Assembly: GCA_903632075.3 (NCBI GenBank)
Contig: CAHIKZ030000956.1
Coordinates: forward strand, 62,001 to 126,000
Direction of reading: 5' to 3'
Length of the DNA: 64,000 bases
DNA from: Acanthosepion pharaonis
Taxonomy: Eukaryota; Mollusca; Cephalopoda; Sepiida; Sepiidae
A model generated the notes under the pieces. It ran no database searches. It was given only the letters and a program-made list of their open reading frames with translations, and was not told the DNA's origin. Shown one piece after another: positions 44,625-55,529 of this stretch. The position numbers and the translations under genes are program-made. Every line of letters starts with the position of its first letter. Within the stretch, counting starts at the first letter, position 1.

Positions 44625-45060
44625 TTTTTTTGTTTTACGGCATATCAATACCTCAATGGGTTATTTAATGCTGACAAGATTTTTACTGCTGGTAATATTC
44701 AAAAAAAAAAAATTTCTGGTAATATATTTTCCAAAAACGTATTGCTGGTAATATTTTTTTACAAAAATGTATTGCTAGTATTAAAACCTATTTTTACACC
44801 TTCATAGTGTTGCACTCCAGTTTGGGGGTTAACTATTTGCCCATAGCTGGGACCCAAACAGGTGCTACCACCCTAGGTCAGGGTGGACCAGGCAACACCA
44901 GCAATTAAGAGGTGATTCGACGCTCCTTAAAACATCCCGATCAGAGACCTTGCTGTCGAATGTAGTTTATCGTCTTAACCAGGGTGTGGATGTAATTGAT
45001 CGTCTTACCCAGGACGCGGATGTAGTTTATCGTCTTACCTAGGGCGCTCTACCTTTTTAA
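44625..45060 (+). repeat. Family B copy
   Basis: Full set of family B words; the GATGTAGTTTATCGTCTTACC end is tandemly repeated three times (about 44955-45050). Confidence 0.75.
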
Positions 45061-45680
45061 GTAAAATGTAAGCCAGACGTATGTTTACATTTGTGACTAT
45101 AGGGTAAAATGGACATCTATTTACCTTTTTTTTTACTCGACTGTCTATTTTTTGACTTTAGTGTAAGCCGGACCAATATTTACCTATCTATTCATTCATG
45201 TCCTTTAAGACTTATACTTGGCATTAAATAAACCAGTAAGTGTTGAAAGTCGTTAAATTAACCATCTTCGAGTGTGTTCTTCTGTCTCTTCAAATCGTAG
45301 ACAGTTCGCCAAAAATTAAAGCCTTGAGGATATGATAACCTTTCCTTGTCATATACACGTGACCTGCCAAGCGTTAGTGGACACTGTGGCGCATGCGCTC
45401 CGTACGTGTGACTTTTGCAATCTTGAGAATGTCGGTTTTAGTACTGGAGTGACCTTAGTGCACACAGAAAAATGTGCCGAGGTTTTGATGATAGGACAGA
45501 GGTGAGCATATCATGTTTACTGCAGTTGACAATATGTATATGAAACATTTGCTCCAGACTATAGACTTGCTTTTTTTTCCTTTCTTTGTGTCTTACCCGC
45601 AAGACAGAAAAAATATATTTTGTTATTAAAACCATTTTATTATGACAACAGTCATTTGCATTAAAAAGACCTTTCTCTTA
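45061..45680. other. No feature seen
   Basis: No recognisable content. Confidence 0.35.
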
Positions 45681-45682
45681 AA

Positions 45683-45834
45683 GTATATATATATATATAT
45701 ATATATATATGAAGAAATATAGTCTTATGGTGTGCTATATTTTTAGGATAAAGTGTTCAATATCAGAGATAGAGCGTGTGTAAATATAAAAGTGAACATT
45801 TAAGTGTTGACTTCAGTGTTCACTTTTATATTTA

Positions 45835-45920
<86 letters not shown>
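45683..45920. repeat. (TA)n, family E piece, (CT)n(TA)n
   Basis: TA array 45686-45710; family E-like 45711-45837 (complement of CTCTATCTCTGATATTGA and GTGTTGACTTCAGTGTTCAC); CT/TA array 45838-45920. Confidence 0.85.
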
Positions 45921-45923
<3 letters not shown>

Positions 45924-46065
45924 AGTATATGATTAACTTAATTATTTTGCTAGGATCTGTTGTAGATATATTAGTATTTATAATTTTTTTTTAGTATATT
46001 TTCATCTTGTTTATAATTTGTAGTACATGATTAACATAATTTTTTTTTATAGGATCTGTTGTTTG

Positions 46066-46067
<2 letters not shown>

Positions 46068-46133
<66 letters not shown>
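46068..46133. repeat. (TA)n(GT)n microsatellite
   Basis: Compound array. 45921-46067 is a short tandem pair (GTAGTATATGATTAACTTAA-like and GTAGTACATGATTAACATAA-like). Confidence 0.95.
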
Positions 46134-46134
<1 letters not shown>

Positions 46135-46228
46135 AACGCACAGTGAGTTCTGGGTAGTAATAAAACACTGATGTAATTGAAGAAAAATTTATACTACTAA
46201 TTTATTAGTAGTATAAACTTTAACTCTG

Positions 46229-46426
<198 letters not shown>

Positions 46427-46439
46427 AAAATATAAAAAA

Positions 46440-47126
46440 TAGGGAAGAACTCGTTAGGTAAATAATTCAAAGTTCTTTAGTATTTTGTTATTATTTTTTT
46501 AAAAAAATAGTGCTTGATACAAAAGTAGAGCGTAAATATAATTATTTATTTAAAAATATGATTCCATCGCTACATAAAAGTTCTCATGTTTCAAAACAAG
46601 AGTCGAAAACTTCGATATAATTATTTGAATTAAATTGAATTAAAATACCAAGCTCTGTTCCATCTTCAAGCGAATTTTTTTTTTTTTTTTGGAATAACCA
46701 ATTCCTGAAATTTATGCGTTTTATAAGCATATTCATTATTGAAATTAAAATTACTATGGTAACGGCTAGAGCAATTGTTTAAAGAAAAGGGGCGTAAGGG
46801 TAATAATTTGTATCAATATCTCAGTTCCATTCAAAGAGGTCAAATCAAGCTAAGGTTGGTGTGTCTAAATTTAAAGCGGAAGATGACATTGTCTATTCTG
46901 CTTAAGTGTCTATGGAGATTTATTGATTTATTTATTTTATTTTTTATTTTTTTCTGAAAAGGTTTTGTGTATATAAAAAAACTGTCATAATTTGCTAACA
47001 TTTGTTTTTTTGACGACTTCATAAAGGGTTATCTTTTTTTTATTGGGTAGGGCATTTAAACTTTTTATTTAGACTATGGAGTTTAAAATTTGTATTTATT
47101 ATCTTATTGTTTGTTTGTTTTTGATG
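46440..47126 (-). repeat. Penelope-like element 3' UTR (family F)
   Basis: Follows the GIY-YIG coding end on the minus strand; related copies at 47745-48235, 48431-48946, 53985-54310 and 59090-59285. It includes a TTTTGAAACAT...GTAGCGATGG stretch (minus strand, about 46610-46562) reminiscent of a hammerhead 3' half. Confidence 0.7.
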
Positions 47127-47560
47127 CTAATTATTCAATGCGAAAATCTGATGATGTCGGCAAAAAACCGTTAACTCATGTCTATTGTTTAATAGATTTT
47201 TATTATTTAGAAACTTAATAATGTGTAGTTTTTCATGTAGGCATAAAGGGCATGGGTCATCCCAAGTTTTACAAGTTCTAGTTTTGTTTATAATTTTCCA
47301 TTTAACTTTTGGTGTTTTATTCATTTCCTTCAAATGCCAAAAATGTTTAGATAGAGTTGTCTGATTTCTTTTATTTATATTGTTGAAGGAGCACTTATGC
47401 TGCCTTCAATAGGTTTTAAATTCATTCTTCATAGACCCGATGTATATCATATTAGTATTAGGACTCTCAATGGATGAGATAGCACAGATTTTACGCGGCA
47501 TTTATTTTCCAATGGGCAGTCTTCTGGGTTTCTACAATCACATAATTTTTCACTATTTTG
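47127..47560 (-). pseudogene. Penelope-like GIY-YIG endonuclease, C-terminal part
   Basis: Minus-strand reading in order: CDCRNPEDCPLENKCRV (cysteine-rich finger, about 47536-47480), a frame change, MIYIGSMKNEFKTY with a stop at the usual arginine, CSFNNINKRNQTTLSKHFWHL, then an open frame of 68 codons (47333-47127) with VKWKIINKTRTCK, CPLCLHEKLHII and NNRHELTVFCRHHQIF. This cysteine finger plus GIY-YIG plus C-L-C-L order is characteristic of PLE endonucleases that act with a telomerase-like RT (established). RT domain not present. Broken by a frameshift and at least one stop. Confidence 0.82.
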
Positions 47561-47600
47561 TCTAATTTAAGTGTAGGGTTTTATTAAAACTATTCTGGTA

Positions 47601-47603
<3 letters not shown>

Positions 47604-47661
<58 letters not shown>

Positions 47662-47665
47662 TCGG

Positions 47666-47695
<30 letters not shown>
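47604..47695. repeat. (TA)n arrays
   Basis: Two TA arrays separated by TTAATTCGGT. Confidence 0.95.
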
Positions 47696-47698
<3 letters not shown>

Positions 47699-47744
47699 AA
47701 TTCAGTTATGTGTGTGTGAAAATATATAGAAAATAGGAAGGAAC

Positions 47745-48235
47745 TGGTTAGGTAAATAATCCAAAGTTCCTTAGTATTTTAGTTATTATTTTTAAAAAAA
47801 TAGTGCTCGATACAAAAGTAGAGCATAAATATAATTATTTATTTAAAATATGATTCCAACTCGCGACATAAGAGGTCTCATGTTTTAAAACAAGAGCCGA
47901 AAACTTCAATATAATTATTTGAATTAAATTGAGTTAAAAGTAAGCTCTGCTCCATCTTCAAGCGAAATTTTTTGAATAACGTATTTCTGAAATTTACGTG
48001 TTTTTAATAATTGAAATCAAAATTTCCATGGTAACAGCTAGGGCGAATTGTTTAAATTGGGTAGGCGTGTGTTGGGTGTTAATAATAAGTATCAGTATAG
48101 AGTAACTTTCATAGATGTCAAGCCAGGGAAAGGTGGGGGTGTCTAAATTTGAAACGGAAGAAGTATTAACTCTTGTCTGGTTTGCGTGTCTATGGAGATT
48201 TTTTTTTATGAAAGGGATTTGTGCATATAAAAACC
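47745..48235 (-). repeat. PLE 3' UTR, left arm of inverted pair
   Basis: Family F 3' UTR on the minus strand, truncated on its 5' side at about 48235, where it meets the opposite copy. Confidence 0.82.
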
Positions 48236-48430
48236 AGTTTTAAAATGGAAAATTATAAACAGGGCTAGAACATGTAAAACTTGGGATGACCCATGTCCTT
48301 TGTGCCTCTATGAGAAATTGCACATTATTAAGCTTCTAAATAATAATAATAATAATAATCTATTAAACAATAGACATGAGTTAACGGTTTTTTGTCGACA
48401 TCATCAGATTCATGGTTTGAATAATTAGCT
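48236..48430 (+). pseudogene. PLE endonuclease C-terminus, plus strand
   Basis: Reads KMENYKQG, then, in the second frame, WDDPCPLCLYEKLHIIKLL, an (AAT)n-encoded N-run, NNRHELTVFCRHHQI. Paralogue of 47127-47333, 5' truncated at the head-to-head junction. Confidence 0.8.
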
Positions 48431-48941
48431 AAAAACAAGCATACAATATAATAACTTTCATAATCCATAGCCCAAATAAATAGTTTAAATACCCTACAAA
48501 AAAGATAACCCTTTATGAAGTCGTCAAAAACAAACGTTACGGCAGTTTTTTATATGCACAAATCCCTTTCATAAAAAAAAAAATCTCCATAGACACGCAA
48601 ACCAGACAAGAGTTAATACTTCTTCCGTTTCAAATTTAGACACCCACACCTTTCCCTGGCTTGACATCTATGAAAGTTACTCTATACTGATACTTATTAT
48701 TAACACCCAACACACGCCTACCCAATTTAAACAATTCGCCCTAGCTGTTACCATGGAAATTTTGATTTCAATTATTAAAACACGTAAATTTCAGAAATAC
48801 GTTATTCCAAAAAAAATTTCACTTGAAGATGGAGCAGAGCTTACTTTAACTCAATTTAATTCAAATAATTATATTGAAGTTTTCGGCTCTTGTTTTGAAA
48901 CATGATACCTCTTATGTCGCGAGTTGGAATCATATTTTTAA

Positions 48942-48946
<5 letters not shown>
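48431..48946 (+). repeat. PLE 3' UTR, right arm of inverted pair
   Basis: About 400 bp (48549-48946) is the inverted near-copy of 47830-48235; the loop between arms is about 315 bp. Confidence 0.88.

Positions 48947-48991
<45 letters not shown>
48947..48991. repeat. (TA)n microsatellite
   Basis: TA array at the 3' end of the PLE copy. Confidence 0.95.
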
Positions 48992-48993
<2 letters not shown>

Positions 48994-49226
48994 CCGAATT
49001 GGAATATATAGGTACATACGGGCATAGGCTTCTAAGAAATGGATAAAAATATTCAAAATTGATGGGTGCACGAATAATTTCGTCGTTGACTGTAGGTATA
49101 CGAACGATCGATCGTATACAAATACATATAAATACTTTATAGTACACTATAAAAAAACAGAGCTATTTAATATATATATATATTAAGAAATATACATAAT
49201 ATCTTACATGAATGTAAAATATTATG

Positions 49227-49268
49227 TAGCCGACGCGTTTCATCCTCTATGGGACTTTATCTAGGCTA
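49227..49268 (-). ncRNA. Decayed hammerhead-like module
   Basis: Minus strand: TAGCC/GGCTA outer stem, CTAGATAA in place of CTGATGA, GTCC/GGAT stem, GAAAC, GCGTC cleavage region. The first core is disrupted. 48992-49226 holds a short TA run and unrecognised sequence. Confidence 0.45.
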
Positions 49269-49309
49269 AAAATAGTGTTCCTCTTGTCTTTTTATTCCTA
49301 TATATCTGT

Positions 49310-49366
49310 ATGTGTGTGTGTCTGTGTTTTTGTACATGTATATATATATGTGTGTGTGTGTGTGCG
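49310..49366. repeat. (GT)n/(TA)n microsatellite
   Basis: Short interrupted GT and TA runs. Confidence 0.9.
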
Positions 49367-49449
49367 TATTATACTACTAGTTGTACTCGGTTGGACAAAA
49401 GAACCTCGGATAGCACAACTTGTAAGCCTATCAAAACAAATTGGTAATC

Positions 49450-49507
49450 GAGCCAGCTTACCCTGAAGATCCGTTTAGGTGAAATCTAGGTAGGTTTTAC
49501 CTGGCTC
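49450..49507 (+). ncRNA. Hammerhead-like motif, family I
   Basis: Outer stem I GAGCCAG/CTGGCTC (49450-49456, 49501-49507), inner ACC/GGT (49460-49462, 49493-49495), CTGAAGA 49463-49469, a weak stem II (CC/GG flanked by a T-T mismatch), GAAA 49481-49484, stem III ATC/GGT with loop TA, triplet GTA (cleavage after 49492). Both conserved cores are intact; stem II is the weak point. Related fold-back at 58502-58614. Confidence 0.6.
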
Positions 49508-49520
49508 CTTACGATTTCTT

Positions 49521-49522
<2 letters not shown>

Positions 49523-49552
<30 letters not shown>
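49523..49552. repeat. (TA)n microsatellite
   Basis: TA array just 3' of the family I motif. Confidence 0.95.
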
Positions 49553-49555
<3 letters not shown>

Positions 49556-49565
49556 TTGACAATGA

Positions 49566-49654
49566 GGCCAACACTTAGTCTGTTTCATGCATAAAGGTAA
49601 CCGATGGTCTATCGATTGCATGTAAGCATGAAACAGACTGACTTGGTGTTGACC
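49566..49654. repeat. Family E hairpin
   Basis: AGTCTGTTTCATGC (49577-49590) with its complement at 49626-49639; outer CCAACAC/GTGTTGA pairs. Confidence 0.88.
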
Positions 49655-49741
49655 TAAATGTCCACTTTAATATTTACTTATGCTCTCTCCCTGACATCTA
49701 TCTCTTTAACTCTTAAATATAGAATACCTAAAAAAAACTAT

Positions 49742-49743
49742 AT

Positions 49744-49790
<47 letters not shown>
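49742..49790. repeat. (TA)n microsatellite
   Basis: TA array that runs straight into the PLE endonuclease frame. Confidence 0.95.
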
Positions 49791-49792
<2 letters not shown>

Positions 49793-50121
49793 GTAGAGCA
49801 AATATTATTTACGAATTTAAATGCCCATTAAGGAATTGTATTCCTGATCAATCAAAATTCGTAAATAATTATATAGGCCACACTACAACCTGTTTGACAC
49901 GCAGACTCACTCTATACTTTTCTGATCATAGCTCAATTAGATCTCATTTAAATATTCATGGAGACCTACCGGACACTATTCGTAATATACTTGTTGACAA
50001 CACTAATATAATAGCATCATCTACATGCAAAAAAAGGCTAAAAATAATGGAAGCCTTATTATTAAAAACAAAAAACCAACACTTAATAATATTAACCTTG
50101 AACATGTGCACAATATATTGA
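49791..50121 (+). pseudogene. Penelope-like GIY-YIG endonuclease domain (5' truncated)
   Basis: Open frame of about 110 codons without stop: IIYEFKCPLRNCIPDQ, then NNYIGHTTTCLTRRLTLYF (YIG near 49873-49880 and the conserved Arg), SSIRSHL, KKRLKIMEALLLKTK and a C-terminal LNMCTIY before the stop. The Y-E-F/Y-I-G spacing, the Arg helix and the late Glu in ILEAL-like context fit a GIY-YIG nuclease of the PLE type. There is no start codon of its own: the frame emerges from the TA array, so the RT part has been lost. It differs clearly from the PLE family at 47127-47560. Confidence 0.8.
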
Positions 50122-50202
50122 CCATGTTTTTTGAAAAATGAAAACATTATATAAATACATACATGCAACAAACTATTTCTTATCTAACAGTTAAAATATT
50201 TA

Positions 50203-50248
50203 ATCCTTGAAAATGGCTAAATGTATTGCCGAAAGCGCTCGGATAAAA
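50203..50248 (+). ncRNA. Hammerhead-like relic 3' of PLE endonuclease
   Basis: ATCC/GGAT outer stem, TTGAAAA in place of CTGANGA, GGC/GCC stem, GAAA, AG/CT stem III and CTC triplet. It lies about 85 bp after the endonuclease stop, where PLE hammerheads are expected. First core degraded. Confidence 0.5.
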
Positions 50249-50382
50249 AGAACATTCGGACAGTTTTTATATAATTTATCATCCGAAATGAAAAAAAGTT
50301 ATTAGATCGCATGAGAAATTGTATAAAAAAAACACCTTGTCTGTCGTATTCAATGAAATGTGCATGAAAGAAGGATTGCTGC

Positions 50383-50431
50383 ACACACACACACAGACAT
50401 ATATACACAAACATACACACACACACATGTG

Positions 50432-50488
<57 letters not shown>
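50383..50488. repeat. (CA)n(TA)n(GT)n array, self-complementary
   Basis: CA-rich left side and GT-rich right side around a TA core; the array can fold on itself. Confidence 0.95.
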
Positions 50489-50489
<1 letters not shown>

Positions 50490-51507
50490 GTGTTGGAACA
50501 ATATTTCCTAGTGTTTTTCAATATATTCCAATTTAACGTGACTGAAATTCACAACATATATACAAAATCTGAACTATTTAGGTGCCGTTTCCCCCGAGGA
50601 AGTAAGCAATCATAACTCTCCACAACGTCCCATTCTTTATAAATGTAAGCAATGTTTGTCTCTTTACTGTCACTTTCCTAGTTCATATTTTGCCATCCAT
50701 AGCTTGTTACATTTGTTCTTCGCAGTTTCCCTCTGTACGACAATTTTCCCCTTATACCACCTGACATGAGAAAATCTCTCAAGGAAATGACTATATCGCG
50801 CAATGGAGGGGAAGAAACGGTTTTAGCCCACAGAACGCCGGGTAGCATTGCTATAATTTCTGTACAAAACATTAACTGAATTCAGTACAATCAATATTAG
50901 AAATGCCACTACAATAAAACAAATAATTTTGTTTATGCAACTGCGTTAGAAAATGTCCAAGTTAGTTCCTGGCAAGAGGCGAGGAAATAGTAGTGGGGAT
51001 GTTTTACACAGCACGACCAACCAAATTAACCAACGAAGCGAGACGTCAGACCACAGAATAATAACCTTAGATCACTAGTCGCCATAATTATCCGGAAGTG
51101 ATGTAATTACTCACTTCCGCTTCATAAATCATTTGTTACGCTTTTATTTTATTTATTTTAAACATTCATTTTATTTATTTATTTATTTATTGAATGCTAT
51201 TTCCTCCCTGTCTAAAATTAATATTTATTTCTGTTACAGAGTTAGAACAACTCGACCCGGTCTAAAAACCACTCGTGTTTCAATATCCAATTTCCCTTTA
51301 GCAAGTAAGAGACATACCTTCATTGCCCAGTCTGCCTTACTCATCGCTAGCATGACAAATTCTTTCATCTATAATAATAATTTTCATGGTGGTTATCTGT
51401 GGGTCCGTCATTAAAACAAATACCTTTGAAATATATAAAATAGGGATGTCTACTCAAACACGTGTAGCCACTAAATATAAAGTTTAAAGTACAGAGAAAT
51501 AACATCT
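50489..51507. other. No gene seen
   Basis: Small hairpin GGAAGTGA/TCACTTCC at 51094-51118; otherwise unrecognised. Confidence 0.4.
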
Positions 51508-51879
51508 ACTGTGTTTGACTGCATATAAGACGCACGGGTATATAAGATGCAGCCCTATTTCAGCAGGGCAAATCAAGAAAAAGTTAGTAATTAGTAAAAT
51601 TAGTAAAATTATTAGTAAATGGTACAAGCTAGGCTATATTTATGAGGTATTATTTTGGTTAAACAAGCCATGATTACATTTAAACGAAAAATAATAGGAA
51701 AAACACGGACCTATAAAAACTTTATTATATCCAAAGGTAAAAAAAACACACAATAAAAATCAAGCAATTATTACAATTGAACAAAACAGTACAGTTACCA
51801 TTAAAATTCAGTCAAACATTTTCCTTTATGTGATCTGTACAACCTGTGTCTAGTAAACGTCTTAGTGGAATAATTTGGT

Positions 51880-51957
51880 ATCTGTCTATATTTATAAGAT
51901 GAGGTATTTACATTGTTCTGACTATCATTCTCATCTTTGTTGCTATATTTATCCCAA
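51880..51957 (-). repeat. SINE C tail, inverted arm
   Basis: Constant 3' end followed by ATTCTCATCTTTGTTGC; forms the left arm opposite 52336-52566. Confidence 0.8.
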
Positions 51958-52335
51958 TCATTATCAGCCAGGATCTCCACTGGGACACCACGTTCGAAAA
52001 ACACCGACTCCAATTGCCGGATTACGTGTGCAGCATCTTGCCGAACGAGCGGCCGCCAGATCGAAAACCGTGTGGGGCCGCAATCGATCAGAGTCAAAAA
52101 ATGGCGACCGTTTATAATGCGTGATGTCCATGCCTAGACGGTTCAAAGTTTCACGCACACTGAACTCTCCCTTCTGCCATCGCACAGAAGCTGGATCTAT
52201 TGACTGACACTGTTCACAACTCCGAACGACTATTCTCACTACTGCTTATGACACGGACGGGTTGATCCTACGTGCGAAATATAGTGTCCGTTTAACTCCA
52301 GGGTGCCCGCTGTGTCGATGAATCTCAGTTAATTG
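51958..52335 (-). pseudogene. Ty3/gypsy-type integrase fragment
   Basis: Minus strand, from about 52335: HRHSGHPGVKRTL (His pair of the zinc-binding domain), a stop, RSCEQCQSIDPAS (Cys pair), RLGMDITHYK (first catalytic Asp region), then, after a one-base frameshift in a T-run near 52098-52103, LTLIDCGPTRFSIWRPL and GVPVEILADND (second catalytic Asp region). Typical HHCC-plus-core order of LTR-retrotransposon integrase. No LTR, protease or RT nearby. The fragment ends abruptly in SINE C sequence. Confidence 0.82.
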
Positions 52336-52566
52336 AGCAGGGCGGTGGAGCACTTAGAGAGGGGAATTAACAGAAGATAACTGACGACTGACATCCATTA
52401 GACATGGCACGTGGAACTAGAACAGTCTACCCCAGTGAGCGAAATAAAGGGTTCAGTTCGACATCCCAACCACCTGAAGAAGGCCAGAGCGTACAACAGC
52501 CGAAACGTTGTGATAAATATGGCAACAAAGATGAGAATGACAGTCCGAACAATGTAAATAGTGCAA
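52336..52566 (+). repeat. SINE C body and tail
   Basis: Starts at GGCGGTGGAGCACTTAGAG, lacking the tRNA head, and runs to AATGTAAATAGTGC; CTGAAGA at 52474-52480 and GAAA near 52502. Confidence 0.82.
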
Positions 52567-52966
52567 TAATTAGGATATAAAAATTCTGATTGAATTTATA
52601 CCAATGCAACCAAAGTTATCGCAAGAAAAATATTAATGAAAGAAATATATTTTACAAATATATAATTTGAATTTATTACATATAATTTTAATGAAACAAA
52701 GTACTAATATTAAACTTGATGAAATTAATATAATGAATATTAATCAATGATAACACTTTTAATCTGCATAATAGCCTTTTGAATAATGACAATAGGTATA
52801 TGAAAGGTACTCTAAAGTCTAAGCTAATAAGATTTGCTAGGCAGCTAATTTCGGCCGACTATCGTGAATTTTAAACATAAATATGGCATATAAGACGCAG
52901 GGGAATTTTAAAAGATATTTTAGTAAAGAAAGGTGCGTATTATATGCCGTCAAATACGTTAATCAT

Positions 52967-53817
52967 AAATAAGATGCATTAATTAAAATAGAAATTCCTT
53001 TGTTTACGTTTTGGATAAAAATAAAAAATAAATAAAAAAAGATAAAAGTAACTAGATATGGATATCGATGCATCCTAACGAAGGAACAAGGTAATTGAAC
53101 TTCGCTTGAGTGTGAAATGTTTCTTTGGCTGTGCGGTCTTCTAGAGTAGGGGTCGGCACCTTTTGCTATGTCCGACTTGGGGTTTTAAAATCTTTCATTG
53201 TGCCAACGGCATACGTATTTTCATAAAGGGAGTTTCATTAAGACGGATCAAAGTCAACAGTAAATAAATCAGTGTTGGAGAAAATTTATTTATTTCTCTA
53301 TTGGATCATTTTATTTAAGTCATGGCAATTACGTGAGAAAAATAATATCGCCAAAATGTCCGCCAAATCTAAAAGAAAAAGAAAAAAAATCATTAGACGC
53401 TTAAACTTAATTCACATTTAAAATCTATCCAAGTTATTGGAACACCCTTTAGAAGTCAAGGTCAATATACTTGTTCTACAATATATTTTATATAGTAATA
53501 TATAGTACTAGTTTAAAATCTGCAATATCGGGCGGCATTTAAGCTAGCTCCGGTCGAAGACTTTTAATTTGACCATCATCACAATAGTTGTAGATGCGAT
53601 AGGTATCAATAAACTACAGAAGAACTCAAAATTGATAGCTGTATTTAGCTATTGAATTAATGTTTAAGCATACGTTTAAAAAGTTCAACGATAATTTTTC
53701 TGCTGCCATTTAATTTAAAGACGATTTTATGTACATAGATCCTTATTTTCCATACAAACAATTATTTTTTATCCAGGTAGAACTCAATGTCCAGGACAGA
53801 GTAAGGGTATAATAAAA
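52967..53817. other. No gene seen; possible hAT-like end near 53145
   Basis: TAGGGGTCGGCACCTTTTGC at 53146-53165 resembles hAT-type terminal sequence; no partner end found. Confidence 0.3.
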
Positions 53818-53888
53818 AATACGATCCAATTCATTAGACCTACAAATTTCTTTTTGAATTTGTAGGTCTGATGAATTGGATCGTATTT
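53818..53888. repeat. Hairpin, arms 32 bp
   Basis: Arms 53818-53849 and 53857-53888 are complementary with one mismatch; loop 7 nt. Confidence 0.95.
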
Positions 53889-53941
53889 ACAATTCCAATG
53901 GAATAAATTATGACCATGGAATATTAGTGTTTAAGCCTTTT

Positions 53942-53944
<3 letters not shown>

Positions 53945-53980
<36 letters not shown>
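53945..53980. repeat. (TA)n microsatellite
   Basis: TA array between the hairpin and the PLE tail. Confidence 0.95.
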
Positions 53981-53984
<4 letters not shown>

Positions 53985-53987
<3 letters not shown>

Positions 53988-54331
53988 TATTTAAAAAAAA
54001 AAATGTTTCCATCGCAACATAAGAGTTCTCATGTTTCAACAACAGAAGCTAAAAAACCAGCTCTGTTTTATCCTCAAGCGAATTTTGAAATAACTAATCT
54101 TGAAATTTATGGAGCTTTATAAGCATATACATTTGTAATATTAATTACATGGAAATGGTGAAACCAATTATTGTAATAAGGGACGTATGGGTGAAAATAT
54201 TGTATCAACATATTAGTTACTTTCGGAAAGAGGTTAAGTCAAGGTAAGGGTCGGGGTGTCTATTTTCAAGCGAATGATGACATCAGTTTGACGCATATCG
54301 TCTGGTCTGTTTCAATGACAGACCAGACGAT
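53985..54331 (-). repeat. PLE family F 3' UTR, with hairpin
   Basis: Aligns with 46556-46900. A 14-bp-arm hairpin ATCGTCTGGTCTGT lies at 54297-54331. Confidence 0.75.
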
Positions 54332-55529
54332 TGTTGGCATTATTGTTACGCCGTTAAATTCGTATTTGTATAGCTTAATTTTTTTTTCTAAACCAGTCAT
54401 GGCGACGAATTTATAAGAGGAATCTATCAGGGGATTACGTACAATTGAATGGTATTGCTGATATATCCTAATAGAAGTACACAACAATGTGTATTTATTA
54501 TCTAAGGTGTATCTAATGTGTATAAATATGAAATAAATTGAAGCTATATATGGAAATATAAGCCACGAAAAGATAACCGAATAAAATCGAAAACCGCTTA
54601 AATCGCTTAAAGGTTTTAGGCAGTTTTGAATAAAATATATAAGAAATTAAATGTATTTACACAATAATACAATGGGTAATACTGTTAGTAAATCCAGGAA
54701 GTCGGTTAGTAGCAATAATAATATATATAGATATATACAGTCTCGAAGTAGGACTTCCTTAGAGTCTACGTGCTTGTAACTGTGACTTCTACAAGCGGTT
54801 ACCTCACACTATTACTCTACCTCCAACTCAATCACAATCTTTGTTCACTTTCCCTGTATTCTGACTGACTCTGGGTATTTAACGGCAGCAGTTCAAATAA
54901 CACTCTGGTCGAGTCCACTTATATGAAAAAGGGGAGGACCCCATAACAAATAATAAAAATAATAATAATTTATTAAGAATTTATTAAATGAAATTTTCAA
55001 AACCCTATCAGACAAAAGTGAACATTGCATCAAATCATATCCGAATTCGCTGCAGATACCAGTCAGCCCATCAGTCAACGCAAGGTACGGCATACATTCC
55101 ATGTCATAGGATATCATTGTCATCGACCAGTAAGGGGGGCTATTATTAAATTACAGTAAATCACCTGAATAGAGAACATCGTTATTAGACCGTGTAAGAC
55201 TGGCGCCATATTGTCTGTTCAAACAACATCAATTTTCAATTCTTTTTTATCCAGACGGTTAAATTTCTGTCTGAAGGAAACAGTATGACCGTATGGCTTC
55301 AACTGGACTTCAGGGTGTTGTTGACAACTCTCTTATAGTGCAGGCTTTGTGTTATTAACATTTGCAAGGACCATAGTGAGACTGGATGTTGTCTTGACAG
55401 ATGGGATATGCTTAGATCTTGTTGCAAACTATTTGCATTCATTAATGCTCGTCATGTTTCCCTGATGGTGGTGGTATGTTCTTCTACGATATTTCAGACA
55501 CTCATCGAGTCCTGAGTTCCAGGAAAATC
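54332..55529. other. No feature seen
   Basis: AT-rich; no recognisable gene or repeat. Confidence 0.35.

Larger units (their letters stand above)
51508..52966. mobile_element. Candidate DNA transposon with diverged TIRs
   Basis: ACTGTGTTTGACTGCATATA near 51509 and, inverted, TATATGCCGTCAAATACGTT near 52938-52957 form terminal repeats of about 28 bp with few mismatches (continuing AAGACGCAC / GTGCGTATT). Sub-terminal copies of TATAAGACGCAGG occur inside both ends. No matching transposase found; the interior holds an unrelated integrase fragment and SINE pieces. Confidence 0.55.
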
